A DNA stretch of 64,000 nucleotides, from contig NZ_JAPZVN010000006.1 in the NCBI RefSeq assembly GCF_027533845.1, positions 186,001-250,000 of the forward strand, in the 5' to 3' direction. How positions within the stretch are numbered: position 1 is the stretch's first letter; the number at the start of each line of letters is the position of its first letter. A program made the translations under genes and the position numbers. The notes below the pieces were generated by a model. That model had not been told where the DNA came from. It saw only the letters and a list, made by a program, of their open reading frames with translations, and did no database searches. Positions 37,574-45,880 of the stretch are shown in pieces. Source of the DNA: Streptomyces sp. RPT161 (GTDB lineage: Bacteria; Actinomycetota; Actinomycetes; Streptomycetales; Streptomycetaceae).

Positions 37574-38932
37574 CTACGGGGCTGTGCCGGGGGCTGTTGC
37601 CGCGTGCGCCCGGCGCGATGCCTGGGCCAGGTCGAGTTCGGTGGTCTCGGGAGCGAGCAGGTGCGAGAGCAGCGCGCCGAGGGCGAGGACGGCCGCGCCG
37701 ACGAGCAGCACGAACCGGATTCCGAAGTGGGACAGCCCGATCGGCAACAAGAAGGTGCCGATCGCCGCGCCGACCCGGCTCATGGCGGCGGCGAAGCCGA
37801 CGCCTGTGGTGCGGATGGAGGTGGGGAAGACCTCCAGCGGGTAGACGGCGGTCAGCGCGCTGGAGGCGGCGTTGAGGAAGATGAAGAAGAGGAAGCCCGC
37901 CACGATCAGCGGCGTGGACTTCGGCCACGCCGCCACCACCGCCAGACAGGCCGCGGTCACCCAGAACGGCGGAATCAACAGCTTGCGGCGGCCTATCCGG
38001 TCGACCACCAGGCAACCGGCGGCGACGCCGAGCACCGCCGTGACCGAGTAGACCATGAGCGCCAGCGTGGCGTGGTTGCCCATGCCGAGCGCATCGAAGA
38101 CCGGTGTCCAAAAGGTGCCGATGGCGAAGTAGGGCAGCACCAGGCAGGCCCAGAAGGCGCTGGCGAAGACGGTGCTGCGCAGGTGCTCGCGGGTGAAGAG
38201 AGCACGGAAGCTGTCCCGGCCCTCCCGGTCGGCGATCTCCGCCTCCACGTCCACCTCCACGCCGTATCGGGCGATGAGTTCCTCGGCCTCCTCGCACCGC
38301 CCCTTGCTCAGCAGCCAGCGCGCCGACTCGGGAACTCCACCACGCAGCGCCAGGCACACCACGGCGATCACCGCACTGCTGGCCAGCGACCAGCGCCACC
38401 CGCCGTGCACTCCGGCCAGCAGGGCTCCGACGGCCGTCGCCACCATGTATCCCACGTACCAGCTCACTTCAAGGCTGGCCAGCAGCCGCCCCCGCTTCCG
38501 GCGCGGCGCGTACTCGGAGAGCAGCGGCGCGCCGATGGCGTACTCGCCGCCGATGGCGACGCCCATCAGCAGGCGGATGGCGAACAGTTGCAGGCCGTCG
38601 ACAACGAAGAACTGCAAAACGGAGCCGATCAGGAAGACCAGCATGTCGAGCAGGAAGACCGGACGGCGGCCGATCCGGTCCGCGAGCCAGCCGAATAGCG
38701 GGCCGCCGACGAAGATGCCGATCAGCGGCGAGGCGCCCACCAGGCCCTGCATGAGGGTCGACAGGTGAAGGTCGGTGGCGAGCGCGGTGAGGGCTGCGCC
38801 GATACCGCCGAGGATGTAGCCGTCGATGCCCTCGCCGATCTGGGTTGCGAGCATCAGCCGGGTCTGGAGGCGCTTTAGGGCCTGCTCGGGGGCCAAGGCG
38901 GCGGCGTCCGGTGCGTGTCTCAGTGCGGGCAT
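37574..38932 (-). CDS. MFS transporter, sugar/organic acid type
   Basis: ATG 38932 follows GGAAG; the longer upstream frame is unnecessary. The 452-residue protein has twelve hydrophobic segments. It has MFS signature loops GWLADRIGRRPVFLLDML (loop 2-3) and VDRIGRRKLL (loop 8-9), and PESARWLLSKGR after helix 6, as in the sugar-porter and aromatic/organic-acid branches. It is encoded 58 bases after the aldehyde dehydrogenase on the same strand, so it is probably the uptake system of the catabolic regulon controlled by the IclR gene. Confidence 0.92.
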   Translation of the reverse strand: MPALRHAPDAAALAPEQALKRLQTRLMLATQIGEGIDGYILGGIGAALTALATDLHLSTLMQGLVGASPLIGIFVGGPLFGWLADRIGRRPVFLLDMLVFLIGSVLQFFVVDGLQLFAIRLLMGVAIGGEYAIGAPLLSEYAPRRKRGRLLASLEVSWYVGYMVATAVGALLAGVHGGWRWSLASSAVIAVVCLALRGGVPESARWLLSKGRCEEAEELIARYGVEVDVEAEIADREGRDSFRALFTREHLRSTVFASAFWACLVLPYFAIGTFWTPVFDALGMGNHATLALMVYSVTAVLGVAAGCLVVDRIGRRKLLIPPFWVTAACLAVVAAWPKSTPLIVAGFLFFIFLNAASSALTAVYPLEVFPTSIRTTGVGFAAAMSRVGAAIGTFLLPIGLSHFGIRFVLLVGAAVLALGALLSHLLAPETTELDLAQASRRAHAATAPGTAP

Positions 38933-38990
38933 AGGGACTTCCTTGTCCGGAGTGCGAACGGGGACGGTGGCGAGGCAGGACGCGGGAGGG

Positions 38991-40460
38991 TCAGGCCGCG
39001 GGCCAGTCGAGGGCGATGTACTTGGTCTCAAGGAAGGCTTCGATGCCGTCGTGGGAGCCTTCTCGTCCCAGGCCGGACTGCTTGACGCCGCCGAAGGGCG
39101 CCGCGGGGTCGGAGACGAGGCCGCGGTTGAGTCCGACCATGCCGGCCTCCAGACGCTCGGCGATCCGCAGCGCCCGGGCGACGTCGCGGGAGTACACGTA
39201 GGAGGCGAGGCCGTAGGAAGTGGCGTTGGCGCGGGTCACCACTTCCCCGTCGTCGTGGAAGACGGCGATGGGGGCGACCGGGCCGAAGATCTCCTCGTGC
39301 ATCATCCGCGCGTCGTCGCAGACGTCGGTGAGCACGGTGGCCGGGTGGTAGAAGCCGGGCCCGTCGGGGGTCTGGCCCTGGGCCGCGATCCGGGCGCCGC
39401 GGTCCAGGGCGTCGCCGACCAGCTCCTGGATTCGGGCGAGCGCGGCGGCGTTGACCATCGGGCCGAGTTCGGTGCCCTCGGCCAGGCCCGGCCCGGTGCG
39501 CACGGCGGCCATCGCGGCGCCGAACTTCGCGGTGAACTCCTCGGCGACCGACGCGTGAACGTAGAAACGGTTGGCGGCGAGGCAGACTTCGCCGCCGCCG
39601 CGCATCTTGGCGTCCATCGCGCCGCGCACCGCCGCGTCGACGTCGGCGTCGGCGCAGACGATGAACGGTGCGTTGCCGCCGAGTTCCAGCGTGGTGTTCA
39701 TGATCTGCTCCGCCGCCTGGTGGAGCAGCAGCCTGCCGGTTGCCGTGGAACCGGTGAAGGAGAACTTTCGGACCCGCTCGTCCGCCATCCACACCCCGAC
39801 CACCTCGGCGGCGCGGTCGGTGGGCAGCACACCGAGCACACCGGCCGGCAGTCCGGCCTCGGCGAGCAGTTCCGCGACGGCCAGGGCGGTGAGCGGGGTG
39901 TCGGGGGCGGGTTTGAGCAGGACCGTGCAGCCGGCCGCGAGGGCTGGGGCGATCTTCCGGGTGGCCATCGCGGCCGGGAAGTTCCACGGCGTCACATGCG
40001 CGGTGATGCCCACCGGCTGCTTGACGATGACGTGGCGGAAGCCCCCGCCCGGGGCCTCACCGAAGCCGGAGCCGACCCGCACGGCTTCCTCGGCGAACCA
40101 GCGGAAGAACTCGGCGGCGTAGCCGACTTCGGCGCGCGCGTCGCGCAGCGCCTTGCCGTTCTCCAAGGTGATCAGCCGGGCAAGGTCGTCCAGTTGGGCG
40201 TGGAGGAGCCCGTGGGCGCGGTGCAGGATCTCGGAGCGCCCACGAGGCGGGGTGGAGCGCCAGCCAGTCGCGGCAGCCTCGGCGGCGTCAACGGCTGCGC
40301 GGGCCTCCGGGGCGCCGGCTGCCGAGACCGTACGCAACGGCTGCTCGGTGGCGGGGTCGAGCACGGTGAACTCGCGGCCGTCCGCGGCGGGCGACCAGCG
40401 CCCGCCAAGGTACACGTCGCCTGCGCCCGGCGGTCCCGCGGCGATCTTCTCGGTCTGCAT
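38991..40460 (-). CDS. NAD(P)-dependent aldehyde dehydrogenase, succinate-semialdehyde dehydrogenase-like
   Basis: The 489-residue enzyme has the catalytic E259 in LELGGNAPFI and C293 in GGGEVCLAANRFYV. The binding signature GITAHVTPWNFPAAM and the C-terminal PFGGVKQSGLGREG are as in the GabD group. It oxidises an aldehyde acid to a carboxylic acid. ATG 40460 is chosen by homology. It is the first gene of the minus-strand arm (then the MFS gene). A candidate IclR operator lies 100 bases upstream. Confidence 0.92.
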   Translation of the reverse strand: MQTEKIAAGPPGAGDVYLGGRWSPAADGREFTVLDPATEQPLRTVSAAGAPEARAAVDAAEAAATGWRSTPPRGRSEILHRAHGLLHAQLDDLARLITLENGKALRDARAEVGYAAEFFRWFAEEAVRVGSGFGEAPGGGFRHVIVKQPVGITAHVTPWNFPAAMATRKIAPALAAGCTVLLKPAPDTPLTALAVAELLAEAGLPAGVLGVLPTDRAAEVVGVWMADERVRKFSFTGSTATGRLLLHQAAEQIMNTTLELGGNAPFIVCADADVDAAVRGAMDAKMRGGGEVCLAANRFYVHASVAEEFTAKFGAAMAAVRTGPGLAEGTELGPMVNAAALARIQELVGDALDRGARIAAQGQTPDGPGFYHPATVLTDVCDDARMMHEEIFGPVAPIAVFHDDGEVVTRANATSYGLASYVYSRDVARALRIAERLEAGMVGLNRGLVSDPAAPFGGVKQSGLGREGSHDGIEAFLETKYIALDWPAA

Positions 40461-40560
40461 GGCCTGTCCGTCCTGGTGATGCGCGTCCCGTGGCCGTCCA
40501 CGGGGAATGTGGACGGGACTGTAGGAACGCGAAATCGACCGGAACAAGGGAGCTACCGAG

Positions 40561-40580
40561 ATCGCAACACGGGTTGCGCT
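40561..40580. promoter_or_regulatory. Candidate IclR operator before aldehyde dehydrogenase/MFS
   Basis: ATCGCAACACGGGTTGCGCT matches the palindrome at 41478-41497 at 17 of 20 bases. It lies 100 bases upstream of the dehydrogenase ATG, so the regulator probably controls both arms. Confidence 0.75.
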
Positions 40581-40608
40581 GAGGCCAACTGCCCTCACCA
40601 GGTCCAGA

Positions 40609-41433
40609 TCAGGTGAAGCGCGGCCTCACCGGCCGGGGCCGGGGCTCCCAGCCCAGCTGGGCGGAGACGCGTTCCGCCGCCAGCGCCGTGGCACGGCCGG
40701 CGGCCGGCAGCGAACCGTCCATCCGCTCGTAAGGAGCGGAGATGTTGAGGGCCGCCACGACCCGCCCGCGGAAGTCCCGTATCGGCGCGGACACGCCGAC
40801 GAGGCCCGGCTCGAACTCCTCGCTGACTTGGGCGTATCCGTCCCGGCGGGCCTCTTGGACGCGTTGCCAGACGTCCTGCACGGCGTGCACGGTCGAGCCG
40901 GGGAAGCCGTCTGCGAGGTCGCCACCGCCCAGGCGCAGGTACAACTCGTCGGGCGTGCCGTCCATGAGCAGGACGCGCCCGGCGGAAGTGCGTGCGGCGG
41001 GGACGCCGCGGCCCTCCCAGCCGTGCAGACGGAAGTCGTGGCCGGATACCGAGAGCAGGGTGAGGACCTCGTTCCCTCGCAGCACACACAGGTGCGTGGT
41101 CTCCTCCAGGTCGGCGGAGAGCGCGTGCATCACCGGCTCGGCGGCGCGCACGAGGCGGTTCTCGGAGGTGCGCGCCACCAACGAGAAGAGCCGCCAGCCG
41201 AGGCGGTACTCCAAGGTGTCCGGGTCACGCTCGACGATGTCCTCATCGGCGAGCGCCTTGAGCGCCCGGGAGACCTGGCTCTTCTCCCGCCCGGTCAGTC
41301 GCGCCAGCCGCACCACGCCCAGTCCGCCGCGCTCTTGGGCCTCGGCGGACGCAAGGGCCTCCAGCAGCTCGATGTCGCGGCGCAGCCCGTGGCCCAGTTG
41401 GCGGGCCCCTTCAGTCGGGGAGGAGGACGTCAC
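40609..41433 (-). CDS. IclR-family regulator of the Fae-like/dehydrogenase cluster
   Basis: The 274-residue protein has a winged-helix domain (about 15-80: LARLTGREKSQVSRALKALA). The IclR effector domain (about 90-265) contains LHGWEGRGVPAARTSAGRVL and GLVGVSAPIRDFRGRVVAAL. The effector is probably an acid or intermediate of the pathway. It is divergent from the Fae-like operon. Very similar palindromes lie in front of this divergent region and of the other arm. Confidence 0.92.
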   Translation of the reverse strand: MTSSSPTEGARQLGHGLRRDIELLEALASAEAQERGGLGVVRLARLTGREKSQVSRALKALADEDIVERDPDTLEYRLGWRLFSLVARTSENRLVRAAEPVMHALSADLEETTHLCVLRGNEVLTLLSVSGHDFRLHGWEGRGVPAARTSAGRVLLMDGTPDELYLRLGGGDLADGFPGSTVHAVQDVWQRVQEARRDGYAQVSEEFEPGLVGVSAPIRDFRGRVVAALNISAPYERMDGSLPAAGRATALAAERVSAQLGWEPRPRPVRPRFT

Positions 41434-41467
41434 ACCGCACAGCGTAGAACCCCTCGCCCAGCACGGT

Positions 41468-41474
41468 GGTTGCG
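41468..41474. promoter_or_regulatory. Additional operator half-site (IclR region)
   Basis: GGTTGCG forms a second inverted pair with CGCAACC at 41480-41486 (spacer of five bases). It extends the palindrome at 41478-41497 leftwards and could bind a further subunit pair. Confidence 0.6.
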
Positions 41475-41477
41475 GTC

Positions 41478-41497
41478 ATCGCAACCCTGGTTGCGAT
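41478..41497. promoter_or_regulatory. Candidate IclR operator in the divergent promoter region
   Basis: ATCGCAACCCTGGTTGCGAT has perfect 9-base arms around CT. It lies 44 bases upstream of the IclR start and 134 bases before the Fae-like gene. Confidence 0.85.
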
Positions 41498-41631
41498 TGG
41501 CGTCCCTGCCTTGCCGGTGCCCGGTGCGGCTCCTAGATTCGCCGCTGCGAGCCGCGAGGTCCCCGGCGTGACGGGCATCGTGCAGACCCGAGGCGGCTGG
41601 TCCGTTCCCGTTCTTCCTGGAGGAATGCCTC

Positions 41632-42195
41632 ATGCCCTTTGCCCCGACCGCGCTCATCGGCGAGTCCTTCATCGGCGAGGGCCCCAACGCGGCGCACACC
41701 AACATCGTTATCGGCCGCGCCGGCGGCCCGGTGGAGACGGCCTGGGTCTCGGCACTCGCCTCGCCCAGCGTCGGCTACGCGCCGTTCGTCACCGTGGTGC
41801 GCCCGAACGTCCCCGTCAAGCCGCTCACGCTCTTCGTCAACAAGGCGGCGGCCAACGGTGAGCTGCACCAGCGGGCGACCTGGGGCTCCGCGCAGGCCGG
41901 CCTGGCGCGGGGTGTCGCCGACGCCGTCGAGCAGGGGGTGATCCCTGCCGAGGAAGCCGAAGACCTGCTGATCGTCGCGGCGGTGTGGGTCGATCCGGCG
42001 GTGGACGACCTGGATGCCTGCTTCCGCAACCAGCGCGCTGCCGCCTTCCGCGCGGTCGCGGCCGCCGTGCACGCCGAGCCCGGCGTCGCCGAGGTGCTCG
42101 CCGCCGCCGAGGCGGGCCCGTCCAACCCGTTCTACACACCGAGCGCCGAGCAACTCGCCGCGTCCGTGCCGACCCTGGAGGCGGCAGCCCGATGA
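41632..42195 (+). CDS. Formaldehyde-activating-enzyme (Fae)-like protein
   Basis: The 187-residue protein matches the Fae family along its length. It has IGESFIGEGPNAAHTNIVIG with H22 (the equivalent histidine is the proposed catalytic acid in Fae), VVRPNVPVKPLTLFVNKAAA, and ARGVADAVEQGVIPAEEAED. True Fae condenses formaldehyde with tetrahydromethanopterin, a cofactor not known from Streptomyces, so the reaction is probably different or uses another carrier. The ATG follows TGGAGG. Its stop overlaps the next start (ATGA), so the genes are translationally coupled. The equivalence to Fae is seen in motifs; function here is open. Confidence 0.85.
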   Translation: MPFAPTALIGESFIGEGPNAAHTNIVIGRAGGPVETAWVSALASPSVGYAPFVTVVRPNVPVKPLTLFVNKAAANGELHQRATWGSAQAGLARGVADAVEQGVIPAEEAEDLLIVAAVWVDPAVDDLDACFRNQRAAAFRAVAAAVHAEPGVAEVLAAAEAGPSNPFYTPSAEQLAASVPTLEAAAR

Positions 42196-43304
42196 AGATC
42201 ACCGACATCACTCTCGATCGGCTGCGGCTGGTGCTCGACCCACCGTTCCGCGCGGCCTGGGACCCGGAGCCGCGCCGCCACTTCGACGCCACCATCGTGC
42301 GGGTGCACACCGATGAGGGGATCACCGGCATCGGCTCGGGCGACACCATGGACGGCTTCGACGCCTTCCGCCCCCTGTTCGTCGGCGAGGACCCGCTGGA
42401 CATCGTCCGGCACGTCCGGGCCATCGAGACGGCCAACTTCCATGGCGGCGTCTACTGGCCGCTGGAGGCGGCGCTGTGGGACATCATCGGCAAGGTGCAC
42501 GGCCGGCCGGTCGCCGAGTTGTTCGGCAACGCGGCCAAACAACTGCCCGCCTACGCCTCCTGTGGTGAGCTGAAGTCCCCGCAGGAGCGGGCGGCCACCG
42601 CGCTACGGGTACGCGAGGCCGGTTTCCGCGCCATGAAGATCCGCATCGACCGCAACCGGATCGACGAGGGCGTCGCCGCGGTCCGCGCGGTGCGCGAGGA
42701 ACTGGGCCCGGACTTCGACATCATGGTGGATCTCAACCAGTCCTGGCGGATGGCCGGCGACACCGCGCCCTCCTCGGACCTGGCCACCACCCGTAAGACC
42801 ATCGCCCGCCTGGCCGAGCTGGACGTCTTCTGGATCGAGGAGCCGCTGCCCTACGCCGACGTCGAGGGCTACCAGCGGCTGCGCTCGGAGAACCCGGGAG
42901 TACGGATCGCCGCCGGGGAGATGCACCACTCGGCCACCGAACTACTGCGCTACCTGGAGCAAGACGTCCTGGACGTCTACCAGATGGACGTGGTCCTTGC
43001 GGTGGGCATGCACCGGGCGCGCACCCTGGCCGAGGTGGCGCACCTCAAACACCGGCACTTCACGCCGCACTCCTGGACCAACGGCATCGGCGTACTGGCC
43101 AACCTGCACGTCTGCGCGGGCGTGGGCGGGGGCCCCTACTTCGAGTTCCCCTACGACCCGCCGGGCTGGACCCCGCAGCGGCGGGACTTCATGCTCGCCG
43201 AGCCGGTCGCGGTGGACGCGGACGGCAGGATCGAGGTGCCGCGCAAGCCCGGCCTGGGCGTGGACCTGGACGAGGACGCGGTGGACCGCTGGAGGGTCGC
43301 ATGA
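42192..43304 (+). CDS. Mandelate racemase / muconate lactonizing enzyme family protein
   Basis: The 370-residue enolase-superfamily enzyme has Mg ligands D180 (IMVDLNQSW), E216 or E217 (WIEEPLPYAD) and E243 (AAGEMHHSA). The base pair D266 and H293 (TPHSWTNG) matches mandelate-racemase type Asp-His. The KxR motif is K149-I-R151. This set fits acid-sugar dehydratases and racemases, but the substrate is not fixed by sequence. It starts ATGA-overlapped with the Fae-like gene and ends ATGA-overlapped with the aldehyde dehydrogenase. Confidence 0.92.
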   Translation: MKITDITLDRLRLVLDPPFRAAWDPEPRRHFDATIVRVHTDEGITGIGSGDTMDGFDAFRPLFVGEDPLDIVRHVRAIETANFHGGVYWPLEAALWDIIGKVHGRPVAELFGNAAKQLPAYASCGELKSPQERAATALRVREAGFRAMKIRIDRNRIDEGVAAVRAVREELGPDFDIMVDLNQSWRMAGDTAPSSDLATTRKTIARLAELDVFWIEEPLPYADVEGYQRLRSENPGVRIAAGEMHHSATELLRYLEQDVLDVYQMDVVLAVGMHRARTLAEVAHLKHRHFTPHSWTNGIGVLANLHVCAGVGGGPYFEFPYDPPGWTPQRRDFMLAEPVAVDADGRIEVPRKPGLGVDLDEDAVDRWRVA

Positions 43305-44848
43305 GCACCACACCACCGACCGTGGAGCACCTGCTGTCCCGCCCGTACGGCGAGTGGCGCGCGGCCGCCTCCCAACTCGCCTTCGAAACCCGGCCGTTCA
43401 TCGACGGGGCCTTCCTCGACCCGCTCTGCGACGCGGCCTTCCCCAGCGTCTCACCCCGCGACGGTGCCGTGCTCGCCCACATCCCGGACTGCGGCGCGCC
43501 CGACGTGGACCGCGCGGTGCGCTCGGCGCGTAGCGCCTTCGACGACGGCCGGTGGCGCGGGCTCGACCCGAAGGAGCGCAAGCGGATCCTGCTGCGCTTC
43601 GCCGAACTCGTTGTGGAGCACGCCGAGGAACTGGCCCTGCTGGACACCCTGGAAATGGGCAAGCCGATCACGGAGTCGGTGCGTGTCGACGTGGTGAAGG
43701 CCGCGGAGACCCTGGCCTGGTACGCCGAGGCGATCGACAAGTGGTACGACGAGGTCGCCCCGGCGCCGCGCCACGCCCTCGCACTGGTCACCCGGGAGCC
43801 GCTCGGCGTCATCGGCGCGGTGGTGCCGTGGAACTACGCCCTGCTCATCGCCGCCTGGAAGCTCGCCCCGGCCCTCGCCACCGGCAACAGCGTGGTGCTC
43901 AAACCCGCGGAGCAGACCTCGCTCGCAGCGCTGCTGCTGGGGCGGCTGGGCAGCGCTGCTGGCCTGCCGGACGGCGTGCTCAACGTCGTACCGGGGCGAG
44001 GGGAGACGGCCGGCCAAGCGCTCGGCAGGCACCCGCAGGTCGACAAGATCGCCTTCACCGGATCCACCGAAGTCGCCCGACTCTTCCAGGTCTACGCGGG
44101 CGAGTCCAACGGCAAGCAGGTCGCGGTGGAGGCCGGCGGTAAGTCCCCGCAACTCGTGCTCCCGGATGCCGACCTCGCCGCGGCCGCCTCCGCCGTGGCA
44201 TGGGGGATCTTCTACAACGCCGGCCAGACCTGCAACGCGGGCTCGCGGCTCGTGGTGCACCGGTCGGTCAAGGACGAGTTGCTCGCGCAGATCGTCAAGA
44301 CGACCGAGGCGACGTTCACCGTCGGCGACCCGCTGGACCCGGCCACCGTGATGGGCCCCCTGGTCGACGAGACCCAGGCCCAGCGGGTTCTGGACTACGC
44401 CGAACTCGGCCGACGCGAGGGCGCCTCGCTGGTCCTCGGTGGCGGCCGGGTAGCCGTGACCGGGCCGGACGGCGAACCCCTGGACGGTCCGTACCTGCAG
44501 CCGACCATCCTGAACGGCGTCGGCAACGCCTCCCGGGTAGGCCGCGAGGAGATCTTCGGCCCGGTGCTCTCCGTAATCGACTTCGGCGGCGGCGCGGAGG
44601 AGGGCGTCCGGATTGCCGACGACTGCGACTACGGCCTGGCCGCCTCCGTCTGGACCCGCGACCTCGCCACCGCACACCGCGCCGCCCGGACACTGCGCGC
44701 CGGAACGGTCTGGGTCAACACCTTCGACGCCAGCGACGTCATCACGCCGTTCGGCGGATTCAAGGCCACCGGCGCCGGACGCGACAAGTCGCTGCACGCC
44801 CTGGACGCCTACACGGCGCTGAAGACCACCTGGATCGACCTGGGCTGA
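43301..44848 (+). CDS. NAD-dependent aldehyde dehydrogenase (second of the regulon)
   Basis: The protein has 515 residues, with E277 in VEAGGKSPQLVL and C311 in NAGQTCNAGSRLVV. It also has VVPWNYALLIAAWKLAPAL and FTGSTEVAR. The C-terminal PFGGFKATGAGRDKSLHALD is typical of the gamma-glutamyl-aminobutyraldehyde / betaine-type group. It differs clearly from the minus-strand dehydrogenase, so two distinct aldehydes may be oxidised. It is the third gene in the coupled operon. Confidence 0.92.
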   Translation: MSTTPPTVEHLLSRPYGEWRAAASQLAFETRPFIDGAFLDPLCDAAFPSVSPRDGAVLAHIPDCGAPDVDRAVRSARSAFDDGRWRGLDPKERKRILLRFAELVVEHAEELALLDTLEMGKPITESVRVDVVKAAETLAWYAEAIDKWYDEVAPAPRHALALVTREPLGVIGAVVPWNYALLIAAWKLAPALATGNSVVLKPAEQTSLAALLLGRLGSAAGLPDGVLNVVPGRGETAGQALGRHPQVDKIAFTGSTEVARLFQVYAGESNGKQVAVEAGGKSPQLVLPDADLAAAASAVAWGIFYNAGQTCNAGSRLVVHRSVKDELLAQIVKTTEATFTVGDPLDPATVMGPLVDETQAQRVLDYAELGRREGASLVLGGGRVAVTGPDGEPLDGPYLQPTILNGVGNASRVGREEIFGPVLSVIDFGGGAEEGVRIADDCDYGLAASVWTRDLATAHRAARTLRAGTVWVNTFDASDVITPFGGFKATGAGRDKSLHALDAYTALKTTWIDLG

Positions 44849-44927
44849 GGCGCGCCCGGTCCTGCCCTACGCCGGGGCGCCCGCCCCGGCCCACCACCCG
44901 CACTTTCGAGCCGTAGTGAGGCACACC

Positions 44928-45851
44928 ATGAGGATCGGATTCATCGGACTGGGCAACATGGGCGGCCACATGGCCCGCAACCTCCTGCAGTCCGGCCTGC
45001 CGGTCACCGTCCACGACACCCGCGAGGAGGCCGCCGCCCCGCACCGCGCCCTCGGCGCTACCTGGGCGCCGACCGCCGCGGCGTGCGCGGCCCAGGCCGA
45101 CGTCCTGATCACCATGCTCCCCACCCCCAGGATCGTCGAGGAGGTGATGCTGCGCGACGGTGCAGCGGCGGCGCTCGCCCCCGGCGCGCTATGGATCGAC
45201 ATGTCCACCTCCACACCGACCGCCGCGCGCCGGATACGCGAGGAGGTCCTCGACGCCCGCGGCGTCCGCGTCCTCGACGCCCCGGTCAGCGGTATGGCCC
45301 GGGGCGCGGACGCGGGCACCCTGCAGATCTTCGTGGGCGGCGCCACCGAGGACTACACCCGCGCGCTACCCGTGCTGGAGGTGCTGGGCGACCCGGACAG
45401 GATCCTGCAGGTGGGCGGCCACGGCACCGGCTACACCGTGAAGCTGATGATCAATCTGCTCTGGTTCAGCCACCTCGTCGCCACCTCCGAGGTGCTGGCG
45501 GTGGGCGTCAGGGCAGGCGCGGACCTCGACGTGCTGCGCACCGCGCTGCTCACCAGCCCCGCCGCGTCGCACTTCCTGGAGCGGGACGCGCTGTCCGTAC
45601 TCGCGGACGGCGACTACGACGAGTCCTTCGCCATGGCGCTGGCCTGCAAGGACCTGGGACTGGCGGTGGACCTCGGCCGGGACGTCGGGGTGCCGGTAGA
45701 ACTGTCCGCACTGGTCGAGCAGGTCTACCGGCGAGCCAAGGCCCAGTACGGCGACCTCGCCGGGGAGATGGCACCGATGCGGCTCTACGAGGAACTGGCC
45801 GGACAGCAGTTCCGGCTGCCCGCCCCGAAGCAGGCCGCGCTCACCGCCTGA
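44928..45851 (+). CDS. NAD(P)-dependent 3-hydroxyisobutyrate dehydrogenase-like protein
   Basis: The 307-residue beta-hydroxyacid dehydrogenase starts MRIGFIGLGNMGGHMARNLL, the full nucleotide-binding motif. The substrate motif is DAPVSGMARGADAGTLQIFV. K172 and N176 in GYTVKLMINLL are the catalytic lysine and its partner. It oxidises or reduces a 3-hydroxyacid/semialdehyde such as tartronate semialdehyde. ATG 44928 follows GTGAGG by seven bases; a GTG 12 bases upstream is rejected. It is 79 bases after the aldehyde dehydrogenase. Confidence 0.9.
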   Translation: MRIGFIGLGNMGGHMARNLLQSGLPVTVHDTREEAAAPHRALGATWAPTAAACAAQADVLITMLPTPRIVEEVMLRDGAAAALAPGALWIDMSTSTPTAARRIREEVLDARGVRVLDAPVSGMARGADAGTLQIFVGGATEDYTRALPVLEVLGDPDRILQVGGHGTGYTVKLMINLLWFSHLVATSEVLAVGVRAGADLDVLRTALLTSPAASHFLERDALSVLADGDYDESFAMALACKDLGLAVDLGRDVGVPVELSALVEQVYRRAKAQYGDLAGEMAPMRLYEELAGQQFRLPAPKQAALTA

Positions 45852-45880
45852 AGCCCCAACCACCACACAGGAGCCGCACC

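Noticed and set aside
45083-45880. N-terminal extension of the iron alcohol dehydrogenase frame
   Set aside because: It overlaps the HIBADH gene in another frame and has no homology; ATG 45881 has a good site.
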